Shown here piece by piece: positions 10,608-18,648 of a stretch of 64,000 nucleotides of DNA (position 1 is its first letter; the number at the start of each line of letters is the position of its first letter). Both the position numbers and the translations under genes were made by a program. The stretch is from Lentilactobacillus kefiri (GTDB taxonomy: Bacteria > Bacillota > Bacilli > Lactobacillales > Lactobacillaceae). The DNA lies in NCBI RefSeq assembly GCF_007989105.1, contig NZ_BJVK01000001.1:1-64000 (forward strand). The letters are read 5' to 3'. The notes under the pieces are model-generated. The model was not told the origin of the DNA and ran no database searches. It saw only the letters and a program-made list of their open reading frames with translations.

Positions 10608-12970
10608 ACGAAAAAGTTTTAGAAACATTAGAATATGGCAAAATTAAAGAACAGTTGGCTAAATACCTGACAACTGATCGGGGACGAGAAATTGTTCACA
10701 ACCTGAGACCCAGTTCGTCATTTGAAGCCGTTAATCAACGGCTTGAGCAAACTTCTGATGGTGCGGACATTGTTCGGCTTAAAGGTGAGATCCCAATTCC
10801 CAAATTAACTGAAATCTCTCCTTACATGAAGCGACTGAGAATTGAAAATGCCTCACTCAGCGGGACTGAACTTTCTCACATCACCAAGCTTCTACGGGTG
10901 GTTCAGGTTGTAACCGAATTCTTTCATGATTTGGAAGATGAAGAGGTTCATTTGAAGTCGGTGCCGGCAATCATTAATCGATTGACCTTGATGCCCGAAG
11001 TAACCAAACGAATGGTGGCATCTGTTGACGATGACGGCCGGATATTAGACGGCGCGTCATCTGAATTACGCTCAATTCGACGGACAATTGTTGCGACTCA
11101 AAGTAACATCCGATCCAAAATGGGCAAATTCATTAAAGGATCTGATGCCAAATACTTGTCAGAACCGATTATTACCGTTCGTGACGGCCGGTTTGTTCTG
11201 CCAATCAAATCAGAGTACAAGCAACGGTTTGGCGGGATTATTCATGACCAAAGTGCTTCCGGTCAAACACTGTATGTTGAGCCAAGCAACGTGGTTGAAA
11301 TGAACAACCAGTTGAGACGAGACCAATTGGCCGAGCGGGCTGAAGTCCGCCGAATCTTGGGTGAACTGACAGACCTGATCCGACCACATCGGGATGAGCT
11401 GCTTGCGAATATGGATTTGGTTGGCCAATTGGACTTTGTGAACGCCAAGGCAAAATTTGTTCATGCCACTGGCAGTGTCCTTCCCAAAGTTTCCAAAGAG
11501 AATATTATTAATTTGCGAAAGGCCCGCCATCCTTTAATTCCCAAGGATAAAGTGGTTGCCAATGATATTGAGATTGGCGATAAGTACAACACCATTATTG
11601 TGACCGGACCCAATACCGGTGGTAAAACAATTACGATCAAAACGGTCGGCCTGCTTCAGTTAATGGGACAGTCCGGTCTGTTCATTACGGCCAATGAAGA
11701 TTCCCAAATTGGGGTTTTCGATAATGTATTCGCCGATATCGGTGATGAACAATCCATCGAAGCCAATTTGAGTACATTTTCGTCACATATGGACAACATC
11801 ATCACTATTCTCAAACAAATTAGTTCCAAGAGCCTGGTCCTTTTAGATGAGCTGGGTGCCGGAACTGATCCTAAAGAAGGGGCAGCCCTGGCGATGGCAA
11901 TTATTGATGCCTTCCACAAAGTTGGCTGTGAATTGATTGCCACCACCCACTATCCCGAATTAAAAGCCTTTGCATACAACCGTCCGGGAATCATTAATGC
12001 TTCCATGGAATTTGATGTTGATACCCTTCGGCCGACATACCGATTCCTACTTGGAATTCCCGGTCAAAGTAATGCGTTGAACATCGCCAGCAAATTGGGG
12101 ATGTCAAAGGACATTATTGACCAGGCACGGTCATTTACCGACACGGAGAACCAAGACATCAACAACATGATTGAAGAGCTTACAACGCAAACTAAGCGGG
12201 CTCACGATGAAGCTGACGAACTTGGTGGTCAATTAAAAGACGCTACCAAGCTTCATAATGAATTACAGGATAAATTTACAAAGTATGAAAATCAAAAAGA
12301 CCGCCTAACTGAGCAAGCCAAAGAAAAGGCCAATCAAGTGGTTGAAGAAGCAAAGAAAAAAGCCGACCAAATTATCGACGATCTGCATAAAAAACAAGCT
12401 CAAATTGGCAAGGTTGCCGTCAAGGAAAACGAGTTGATTGATGCCAAAGGGGCTTTGAACAAGCTGGAAACAGCTCCCAACCTGACGAAGAACAAAGTCT
12501 TGAAGAAAGAAAAAGCCAAGCATGATTTTCATCCTGGAGACGACGTGTTGGTTAAATCTTATGGCCAACAGGGGACGTTACTCCGAAAAGATAAAAATCA
12601 TACCTGGGATGTTCAAATTGGGATTTTGAAGATGCAAATCGAAGAATCCGATCTTGAAAAATCCAAGCCAGCCAAACAGGATAAGAGTCAGTATCAAGCC
12701 CATGTTTCCAGAACCCATTCGGCCGGTATGTCACCAACACTGGATCTCCGTGGCCATCGCTACGAAGAAGCAATGACGGAAGTTGATCGTTACATTGATT
12801 CAGCTCTGCTTGCCGGTTATCCTTCAGTCACGATTATTCATGGTAAAGGAACCGGGGCTTTGCGAAAAGGGGTTACCGAGTATTTGAAGCGTAATCCACG
12901 GGTTAAAAGCTTTGGCTATTCGGCACCAAATGCCGGTGGCGACGGCTCAACCGTCGTTAAATTAAAATGA
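10604..12970 (+). CDS. mutS2: Endonuclease MutS2
   Basis: MutS2 is a MutS-like ATPase with a C-terminal nuclease domain. It has been linked to suppression of homologous recombination and, in B. subtilis, to splitting of collided ribosomes. The 788-residue protein has Walker A GPNTGGKT near residue 335, the STFSSHM and LLDELGAGTDP motifs, a long coiled coil at about 515-610, and a C-terminal Smr domain (LDLRGHRYEEAM and IIHGKGTGALRKGV). Everything needed for activity is present. Confidence 0.97.
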   Translation: MNEKVLETLEYGKIKEQLAKYLTTDRGREIVHNLRPSSSFEAVNQRLEQTSDGADIVRLKGEIPIPKLTEISPYMKRLRIENASLSGTELSHITKLLRVVQVVTEFFHDLEDEEVHLKSVPAIINRLTLMPEVTKRMVASVDDDGRILDGASSELRSIRRTIVATQSNIRSKMGKFIKGSDAKYLSEPIITVRDGRFVLPIKSEYKQRFGGIIHDQSASGQTLYVEPSNVVEMNNQLRRDQLAERAEVRRILGELTDLIRPHRDELLANMDLVGQLDFVNAKAKFVHATGSVLPKVSKENIINLRKARHPLIPKDKVVANDIEIGDKYNTIIVTGPNTGGKTITIKTVGLLQLMGQSGLFITANEDSQIGVFDNVFADIGDEQSIEANLSTFSSHMDNIITILKQISSKSLVLLDELGAGTDPKEGAALAMAIIDAFHKVGCELIATTHYPELKAFAYNRPGIINASMEFDVDTLRPTYRFLLGIPGQSNALNIASKLGMSKDIIDQARSFTDTENQDINNMIEELTTQTKRAHDEADELGGQLKDATKLHNELQDKFTKYENQKDRLTEQAKEKANQVVEEAKKKADQIIDDLHKKQAQIGKVAVKENELIDAKGALNKLETAPNLTKNKVLKKEKAKHDFHPGDDVLVKSYGQQGTLLRKDKNHTWDVQIGILKMQIEESDLEKSKPAKQDKSQYQAHVSRTHSAGMSPTLDLRGHRYEEAMTEVDRYIDSALLAGYPSVTIIHGKGTGALRKGVTEYLKRNPRVKSFGYSAPNAGGDGSTVVKLK

Positions 12971-12991
12971 GAATGATTGTGTGCAACTTGT

Positions 12992-13019
12992 TTGCTTTTT
13001 GCTAAAAAATTGTTAGTAT
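12992..13019 (+). promoter_or_regulatory. Probable trxA promoter
   Basis: TTGCTT (12992-12997) and TAGTAT (13014-13019) are 16 bases apart, 32 bases before trxA. Confidence 0.5.
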
Positions 13020-13050
13020 TAAACTATTAAAGGATTGGAGTGTTTTTAAT

Positions 13051-13362
13051 ATGCTTAAAGAAACTACAGATCAAACTTTTGAAAAAGATACTGCCGAAGG
13101 TGTTACTTTGACCGATGTTTGGGCAACCTGGTGTGGTCCTTGCCGTATGCAGACGCCTGTTATTGAAGAGTTGGCAGAAGAAATGGACAACGTTAAGTTC
13201 ACTAAGATGGATGCTGATAAGAATCCTAAGACCCTGGCCAAATTTGGGATCATGAGCATTCCAACTTTGTTGGTTAAAAAAGATGGTAAAGTGGTTGATA
13301 CCATTGTTGGATATCATCCAAAAGCTCAAGTGAAGAAAGTTTTGGATCAGTACGCTGGATAA
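13051..13362 (+). CDS. trxA: Thioredoxin
   Basis: Thioredoxin reduces protein disulfides, including those of ribonucleotide reductase. The 103-residue protein has the active site WCGPC (Cys28 and Cys31), the cis-proline motif SIPTLL and a C-terminal helix. The strand before the active site reads TDVWATWCGPC, whereas most thioredoxins have VDFWA; the buried aspartate is still present. It follows mutS2, has its own promoter and is closed by a terminator. Confidence 0.96.
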   Translation: MLKETTDQTFEKDTAEGVTLTDVWATWCGPCRMQTPVIEELAEEMDNVKFTKMDADKNPKTLAKFGIMSIPTLLVKKDGKVVDTIVGYHPKAQVKKVLDQYAG

Positions 13363-13396
13363 ATCACATCAATGATTTGATTTTAAACGGTCGTTT

Positions 13397-13431
13397 ACGA
13401 GCTTTACCGTTCTGCGGTGGCTCGTTTTTTT
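13397..13431 (+). terminator. Terminator after trxA
   Basis: ACGAG...ACCG-ttctg-CGGT...CTCGT hairpin followed by seven T residues. Confidence 0.85.
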
Positions 13432-13444
13432 GTGGCCGCGAAAA

Positions 13445-13480
13445 GACAATAAAACCCCACCACAAAATCCGTGGTGGGGC
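13445..13480 (-). terminator. Terminator after yslB (minus strand)
   Basis: CCCCACCAC pairs with GTGGTGGGG across six bases. Read on the minus strand it is followed by a TTTTATTG tract, so it serves the convergent yslB gene. Confidence 0.8.
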
Positions 13481-13490
13481 ATCTGGAACG

Positions 13491-14012
13491 TTATTTTGTT
13501 TCGTTTTCTGATTTGGCATCCTCATCCGGTTCCACAATTTGGAAAATTGAGGAAGCTTCCTGACCGTCATTTGGCTTGTCAGGACTCAAATAAGTGCTCA
13601 GTAAGACAAAGCCTTTGTTGACATTGGCTTTTTCAAGCTCTGCTTCGGCCTGCTGATTCAGGATGTACTGACAGCTCTGGGCAATAAATCCGGATTCCAA
13701 ATAAAAGTCGGGATCATCGTAAGCCTTCAATCTCTGGGCAACAATTTCTCCGCCAAGCTGCCAATTAATTTGGTTGCCTGACCGTTTAAGAAGCTTAAGG
13801 TCCCCAAATTTGAATTGCTTGAAGAAAGTTTCCAAATCTTCATAAGTTGCCAAGCGATGGTTTCTTGCCAAATGCTTGCCAGCCCAATACGAAATTTCGT
13901 GGGAGTCTTTGCCTAAAATCTCAGGGATCAGTGAATCACGAATCAATTCCTGTCCCAGAAGGCTTTTCATCGTGTCATTATTCATAAAACTTTTGTATAC
14001 TTCGTTATCCAT
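13491..14012 (-). CDS. yslB: YslB family protein (DUF2507)
   Basis: A 173-residue cytoplasmic protein of unknown function. It resembles the YslB/DUF2507 family in its N-terminal region (LIRDSLIPEILGKDSHEISYWAGKHLAR) and in the tail region with FYLESGFIAQ. In Bacillus yslB also lies between trxA and racE, which supports the assignment; here it has been turned to the minus strand. An AGAT-type ribosome site precedes ATG 14012. The C-terminal 25 residues are acidic and probably disordered. Confidence 0.82.
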   Translation of the reverse strand: MDNEVYKSFMNNDTMKSLLGQELIRDSLIPEILGKDSHEISYWAGKHLARNHRLATYEDLETFFKQFKFGDLKLLKRSGNQINWQLGGEIVAQRLKAYDDPDFYLESGFIAQSCQYILNQQAEAELEKANVNKGFVLLSTYLSPDKPNDGQEASSIFQIVEPDEDAKSENETK

Positions 14013-14081
14013 TTTTTAATCTCCATCAATGCAAAATGTAATAAATTAATTATACAATATAATCATTAATCTTGTTTTAAG

Positions 14082-14110
14082 TTGAACATAAGATTCGTTT
14101 GCAAGATAAT
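14082..14110 (+). promoter_or_regulatory. murI-rdgB promoter
   Basis: TTGAAC (14082-14087) and GATAAT (14105-14110) are exactly 17 bases apart. Transcription would begin near 14117, which rules out the longer in-frame start at 14099. Confidence 0.65.
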
Positions 14111-14143
14111 AATGTTATTGAAACAAGGGAAGAAGGAATTCTG

Positions 14144-14938
14144 TTGGATAATCGGCCAATTGGCGTTATGGACTCGGGGGTCGGCGGACTTACCGTCTTA
14201 AAAGAAATTACTAAAATCCTCCCAAATGAATCGTACATCTTTATTGGGGATCAGGCCAATTTACCATACGGGCAAAAGAGTTCTGAAACTGTTAAAAAAT
14301 TAACTAAACGAATTGCGGATTATATGGTTGAGCAAAACGTTAAAATGTTTGTGATTGCTTGCAACACCGCAACTGCAGCTGCGTATGAATATTTAAAAAA
14401 GATTCTGCCGATTCCGGTCATTGGGGTAATTGAACCTGGTGCTGAAATGGCAGTTGAGGCATCAAAGTCAGATCAAATTGGGGTGATTGCCACAAATGGT
14501 ACCGTTCGATCGGGAGATTATGAACGATTGATCAAGGCCCACAATCCCAATGCGGTCGTCTCCTCATTGGGCTGTCCCGAATTTGTCACCATGGTTGAGC
14601 AGGGCTTGGCCGGAACGGTGGAGGCTCAAGTTGCCGTTAATAATCGACTGGCATGGTTCATGGATAAACCAATTGATACCTTGGTTATGGGATGCACCCA
14701 TTTTCCGATTTTACGTCAAGAAATTAAAAACGTTGTTGGAAATGACGTGACCCTCGTGGATCCGGGAATTGCGACCGCTCAACAAGTGTTGGCATATTTG
14801 AAATCCCATCAGGCTTTGACAGATAATCAGAGTCATTCCGAACGAAAATTTTATACAACCGGTAACCCGGTTGATTTTTCAAAGATTGCCGATAAGCTGC
14901 TTGGAACACCTATTTCTGCAGTTCAGTTAGACATTTAA
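14144..14938 (+). CDS. murI: Glutamate racemase
   Basis: MurI makes D-glutamate for peptidoglycan. The 264-residue protein has both catalytic cysteines in context: ACNTATAA (Cys73) and GCTHFP (Cys184), plus the N-terminal GVMDSGVGGLTV motif. I choose the TTG at 14144, which lies 6 bases after AGAAGGA and gives the standard N terminus. A longer frame from TTG 14099 would begin inside the -10 region of the promoter. It heads an operon with rdgB and the broken ysnB. Confidence 0.95.
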   Translation: MDNRPIGVMDSGVGGLTVLKEITKILPNESYIFIGDQANLPYGQKSSETVKKLTKRIADYMVEQNVKMFVIACNTATAAAYEYLKKILPIPVIGVIEPGAEMAVEASKSDQIGVIATNGTVRSGDYERLIKAHNPNAVVSSLGCPEFVTMVEQGLAGTVEAQVAVNNRLAWFMDKPIDTLVMGCTHFPILRQEIKNVVGNDVTLVDPGIATAQQVLAYLKSHQALTDNQSHSERKFYTTGNPVDFSKIADKLLGTPISAVQLDI

Positions 14939-14952
14939 AGGAGTTTGATAAC

Positions 14953-15549
14953 ATGAAAAGACCTGATTCAATTGTGATTGCGTCACAGAACGTGCATAAA
15001 GTCATTGAGTTTGAAGACGCGTTTAAAAACACTGGCGTTACGATCAAATCACTGAAACATTTCGACAATGTCCCTAAGATTGACGAAACTGGGACCACAT
15101 TTGAGGAAAATGCCACATTGAAAGCAACTGGCATTATGAATTTTACCCATCAGGCAGTGATTGCTGATGATTCCGGGTTGGTTGTCAACGCATTAAATGG
15201 CCAACCGGGAGTTCACTCTGCTCGTTACGCAGGGGATCACGATGATGATGCCAATAACAATAAATTACTTAAGGAAATGCAAAATAAGCAGGATCGGTCT
15301 GCCTATTTTGAATCTGTCTTGGTATATTTAACTCCAGAGGGTGACAGAGTTGTCTCCTCAGGAAGAATCGACGGCCAAATTTTAAGAGCCCGTCGTGGTA
15401 ATGATAATTTTGGCTATGATCCGTTATTTTATGTTCCGGCTCAGCAAAAGACGCTTGCCGAAATGACGACTCATGATAAAAATATGATTAGTCATCGTGG
15501 TAATGCCATTCGAAACTTATTGAGTCAATTATTGGAGCTGTGGGATTAA
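14953..15549 (+). CDS. rdgB: Non-canonical purine NTP pyrophosphatase (RdgB/HAM1 family)
   Basis: This enzyme hydrolyses ITP, dITP and XTP to the monophosphates, keeping deaminated bases out of DNA and RNA. The 198-residue protein contains the family motifs SQNVHK near residue 12, ADDSGLVVNALNGQPGVHS, FGYDPLF and EMTTHDKNMISHRGNA. It follows murI by 14 bases, and the last base of its stop codon is the first base of the ysnB ATG, so translation is coupled. The same trio occurs in Bacillus as racE-ysnA-ysnB. Confidence 0.95.
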   Translation: MKRPDSIVIASQNVHKVIEFEDAFKNTGVTIKSLKHFDNVPKIDETGTTFEENATLKATGIMNFTHQAVIADDSGLVVNALNGQPGVHSARYAGDHDDDANNNKLLKEMQNKQDRSAYFESVLVYLTPEGDRVVSSGRIDGQILRARRGNDNFGYDPLFYVPAQQKTLAEMTTHDKNMISHRGNAIRNLLSQLLELWD

Positions 15550-16065
15550 TGAAAATCGTTGCGGTAAGTGATAGTCACGGGGATCGAAAAAATTGTCCAA
15601 CAATTGGTTGATCGCTATGACGGCAAAGTAGACGGCATCTTTCATTGTGGAGATTCCGAATTATCAATTGATGATCCATTGGTTGCCAAACTTCACATTG
15701 TTCAAGGCAATATGGATTTAGCTGCTTTTCCTGATCATGACGTTGAAACAATTGACGGCCAAACAATATTAGTTACCCATGGTCATCATCAAAATGTCAA
15801 CGGTGGTTTGTTGAACCTCGAATTATATGCTTGCAGTTTGGCTGCCAACGTGGTTTTGTTTGGCCATACTCACCAGGTGGGCACGACTTTTGACGATGGC
15901 ATGCTGTTTGTCAATCCGGGAAGTATTTCTCAGCCTCGAGGGGAGTTCGCAGTCATTGGTGGAACTTACGCAATCATTGAATCGGATCAGCATCAATATA
16001 CGGTTCAGTTTTACAATCGTGATTTTCAACCAGTGAAAAAATTAGCTCGACGTTTTACCTACTAG
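15549..16065 (+). pseudogene. ysnB: YfcE/YsnB family metallophosphodiesterase, broken by a one-base frameshift
   Basis: Starting at ATG 15549, the reading frame encodes a normal YfcE N terminus (MKIVAVSDSHGDRK) but hits TGA at 15609. The rest of the protein continues to 16065 one frame over, with FHCGDSE, VQGNMD, VTHGHHQN and FGHTHQ, the remaining metal-ligand motifs. The shift maps to a run of six A residues at 15587-15592; five would restore a continuous 171-residue protein. A GTG at 15568 could start the second frame but would lack the Asp-x-His ligand pair in SDSHG, so it would not be active. It may be a true mutation, a slippery site or a sequencing error. Confidence 0.85.
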
Positions 16066-16087
16066 CAGAAAAGGAGTCTACTTTTAC

Positions 16088-16621
16088 ATGATCGATAAAC
16101 CGATTGAAACTGTCATGAGAGAAAGCAAGCGGAATATTTTGATTCCCGCCGACCTGGTTGCGACCGTTAATCAGGATAATAATCTCCAACATGTTTTTAT
16201 GGTTCTGACAAAGGTTAAATACGCCAAGATTCCGGTTCTGGATAATGATAATCATTTCAAAGGACTGGTTTCTTTACCAATGATCACAGAACTGATGCTT
16301 CAAGATACTGGAATCACCAGTCGGCCATTGGAATCGGTTAAAGTTAAACAAATAATGCAAAAAGATGTGCCAACCATTTATGAGCGGGACAATCTGGAGG
16401 CAATTATGCGTTACCTCGTTGATGAGAACTTTCTGGTGTTTGTTGATTCGGACAATCACTTTAAGGGAATTATTACCCGTCGTGAGCTTTTCAAAGAAAT
16501 TAATTTTCTTGCGCATAATTTCAATAAACACTACATTGCATTGCCGGTTTATAACCATAAATCGACCAGTGAAACTAAAAAGGCGAAAGTTCAAGGAACA
16601 AAAGGGATTATTAATAGATAA
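16088..16621 (+). CDS. cbpB: CBS domain protein, probable cyclic-di-AMP-binding CbpB/YkuL type
   Basis: A 177-residue cytoplasmic protein made of two CBS motifs (about residues 15-75 and 85-145; note YAKIPVLDNDNHFKGLVS and FLVFVDSDNHFKGIITRRELF). CBS pairs bind adenine nucleotides. Homologues CbpB and DarB bind cyclic-di-AMP and regulate (p)ppGpp synthesis and pyruvate carboxylase. That function is inferred from family and length. It follows ysnB by 22 bases with an AAGGAG ribosome site, so it belongs to the murI operon. Confidence 0.78.
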   Translation: MIDKPIETVMRESKRNILIPADLVATVNQDNNLQHVFMVLTKVKYAKIPVLDNDNHFKGLVSLPMITELMLQDTGITSRPLESVKVKQIMQKDVPTIYERDNLEAIMRYLVDENFLVFVDSDNHFKGIITRRELFKEINFLAHNFNKHYIALPVYNHKSTSETKKAKVQGTKGIINR

Positions 16622-16632
16622 AGCTTTTAATC

Positions 16633-16669
16633 AAAAACGGATGTGACAATGATTGCCACATCCGTTTTT
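16633..16669. terminator. Bidirectional terminator between cbpB and mscS
   Basis: AAAAACGGATGTG pairs with CACATCCGTTTTT; A and T tracts on both sides allow termination in both directions between two convergent genes. Confidence 0.88.
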
Positions 16670-16691
16670 ACATATAAAATAATATTCAAAA

Positions 16692-17576
16692 TCATGAATG
16701 AGCCTGTCCGGAAACCAGCGTTGGACTTGATGGAAGTTCGATTCCAGCACGATTAATCTCGGCAAGATAAAATGCCAAAAAGTTGTGGGAAACTTCGTAT
16801 TGGCTGCCATTTTTAGTTGTAATGTTGACTTGGATAACCAACTTGCCATTCGGCAGGCTGATGGTCCCTAAAATCTTGGGTTTGCCAACAATATCGGGGT
16901 AGTTGGGAACCTCTTTATCATTGACTTTTCGAATAATTTCGGTCACTTTTTCGACGGGGGTTTGCGGGAAGATTCCAACTTGAATCATGGCCGTCATGTT
17001 ATTTCTGGACATGTTGGCAATTGTGGTAATTGTCCGGTTGGGGATGAAGTTTAACGTTCCGTCATCGCCGACCACTTGGGTTGTTCGAATCCCAACAGCA
17101 GTTACCGTTCCTTTGATTGTGCCAATTTGAACATATTCACCGACTTCAATTTCCTTTTCCAATAGGATAAAGAAGCCACTCACAATGTCGGTCACAAATC
17201 CCTGGGCGCCAAGACCGATCGCTAAACTGAAGATTCCGGCAGATGCCACCAGCGTCCCAACAGGAACCCCGATTGTTGACAGGATGGAGTAGATCCAGAA
17301 GAACCATAAGCAATAGTTCAAAATATTGATCGTCAACGTGTGGAACGTTTTAATTCGCTTTTCAGCAACCGTATTTTGGTATTTCATCCGGTAACGTTTG
17401 AAAAAGTGGTTGATGACGCCTTTACCAATCCGCTTAAAGACTAAAAAGAGGATGGTAAACAGGATTAACAGGACCACCTTTTCCAAGATCGTCATTGCCA
17501 AGCGGTCCCAATCGACCATATGAAAATATTTTTGCCAGTTGATTCCTAAAGTTATCAAATTCAAGTTATTTATCAT
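16692..17576 (-). CDS. mscS: Small-conductance mechanosensitive channel (MscS family)
   Basis: MscS channels open under membrane tension and release solutes during hypo-osmotic shock. The 294-residue protein has three transmembrane helices (roughly residues 30-48, 85-105 and 108-135). The pore-lining helix GIFSLAIGLGAQGFVTDIVSGF carries the spaced Gly/Ala pattern of MscS TM3, followed by the beta domain (VGEYVQIGTIKGTVTAVGIRTT). The length is like B. subtilis YkuT. It is a single gene on the minus strand. Confidence 0.92.
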   Translation of the reverse strand: MINNLNLITLGINWQKYFHMVDWDRLAMTILEKVVLLILFTILFLVFKRIGKGVINHFFKRYRMKYQNTVAEKRIKTFHTLTINILNYCLWFFWIYSILSTIGVPVGTLVASAGIFSLAIGLGAQGFVTDIVSGFFILLEKEIEVGEYVQIGTIKGTVTAVGIRTTQVVGDDGTLNFIPNRTITTIANMSRNNMTAMIQVGIFPQTPVEKVTEIIRKVNDKEVPNYPDIVGKPKILGTISLPNGKLVIQVNITTKNGSQYEVSHNFLAFYLAEINRAGIELPSSPTLVSGQAHS

Positions 17577-17653
17577 CGCGATTCCTCACTTTGTATATAC
17601 CATTATCTTAGCAAATTGGGTGGGTAAAAGAAACCATTCCCCGTTCATTTTCA

Positions 17654-17682
17654 TTGTCAAACCATTGTTGGAATGCTATTCT
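17654..17682 (+). promoter_or_regulatory. Promoter for the DUF948-ytxH pair
   Basis: TTGTCA (17654-17659) and TATTCT (17677-17682) are 17 bases apart, and TGC before the -10 adds an extended -10 element. Confidence 0.65.
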
Positions 17683-17709
17683 TAAGTAAATGTTGCACAA
17701 GGAGGAAGA

Positions 17710-18129
17710 ATGATGACAGCTGGACAAATCGCCGGCCTGATCGCCGCAATTGCATTTTTGCTTTTGGTAATCTTTATCGGACTATTTTTACTAAAGGTAA
17801 GCAGAACTATCTCAGAAGTAAATTCAACAATTAGGACAATGACCAGTAACGTAGATGTCATTGCCAAGCAAACTGATAAAATTATGTCAACTTCCAATGA
17901 TTTGGTTAAAGATGTTGACGAAAAGTTGAATATTGTGACACCCGTATTCCAAGCTGCAGCTGATTTAGGTGAAAGTGTTTCAAGCTTAAACAGCGCAACC
18001 CAAAATCTGACCAAGCGAGTAAAGAACACTGGGAAGAAGGGTGTTTCCGGAGGTCTTGCCGGAAAATTTGGCAAGGGTGCGTGGAACATGTACCGCAACC
18101 GACACAATTCACAAAAGACCACGAAGTAA
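17710..18129 (+). CDS. DUF948 family membrane protein
   Basis: A 139-residue protein with one N-terminal transmembrane helix (residues 5-30), a long amphipathic helical region with heptad-like spacing (about 32-110, predicted coiled coil), and a basic, Gly-rich C terminus. This is the DUF948 pattern, a general stress-type envelope protein of unknown function in Firmicutes. AGGAGG is 5 bases before ATG 17710. It is followed after 21 bases by a YtxH protein; this pair next to pepQ-ccpA is common in lactobacilli. Confidence 0.82.
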   Translation: MMTAGQIAGLIAAIAFLLLVIFIGLFLLKVSRTISEVNSTIRTMTSNVDVIAKQTDKIMSTSNDLVKDVDEKLNIVTPVFQAAADLGESVSSLNSATQNLTKRVKNTGKKGVSGGLAGKFGKGAWNMYRNRHNSQKTTK

Positions 18130-18150
18130 TGATTTGAAAGGATGATTATA

Positions 18151-18612
18151 ATGGGTAAAAAATTAGCGTTAGGTTTATTTGCCGGTGCATTAGGGGCCGG
18201 TTTGTATGCAGCATATCAAAAGTTGGATGAAGCAAAGAAAGCCGAAATCAAGCGGAATGCACGGGATAAGGCCGATGAGTTACGTGATCGGGCAGTTGAC
18301 TACGCATTCTACGCCAACGACGCTGTGAGCGATTTGAAAGACGTCATTCATGATGAAATGGAAAACACCAAGGGCACTGTTAGTGATGCCAAATCTCAAT
18401 TTGCCGATAAAGCAAAGGGATTTACATCAAAGCAGTCTGATGATGATGTTGATGATCAGGATGATCAAGACGATATCGTTGTTGATGCCAAGGATGCTTT
18501 CCAAGACAGTGGCATTCCAAGTTCTGCCGATGATCTTGATCCACAGCCACATAAAGATGACGACAGTCAAAATGAAATTCCGATCACTGATGACAGTGAT
18601 GACAATAAATAA
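18151..18612 (+). CDS. ytxH: YtxH domain-containing protein
   Basis: A 153-residue protein with the short N-terminal hydrophobic segment (LALGLFAGALGAGLYAAY) and following amphipathic helix (KADELRDRAVDYA) of YtxH proteins, which are linked to general stress responses in Bacillus. Residues 92-153 are very rich in Asp. The ATG at 18142 is in the same frame but forms part of the GAAAGGATG ribosome site, so I start at 18151. The function is unknown. Confidence 0.8.
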   Translation: MGKKLALGLFAGALGAGLYAAYQKLDEAKKAEIKRNARDKADELRDRAVDYAFYANDAVSDLKDVIHDEMENTKGTVSDAKSQFADKAKGFTSKQSDDDVDDQDDQDDIVVDAKDAFQDSGIPSSADDLDPQPHKDDDSQNEIPITDDSDDNK

Positions 18613-18641
18613 AAAAGGCAACCGTTACGGTTGCTTTTTTA
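18611..18641. terminator. Bidirectional terminator between ytxH and pepQ
   Basis: GGCAACC-gttac-GGTTGCT hairpin flanked by six A residues on the left and six T residues on the right, placed between convergent genes. Confidence 0.88.
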
Positions 18642-18648
18642 TTTTGCC

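Noticed and set aside
13445-13480. CCCCACCAC inverted repeat as mobile-element end
   Set aside because: There is no partner copy, target duplication or transposase; it works as the yslB terminator.
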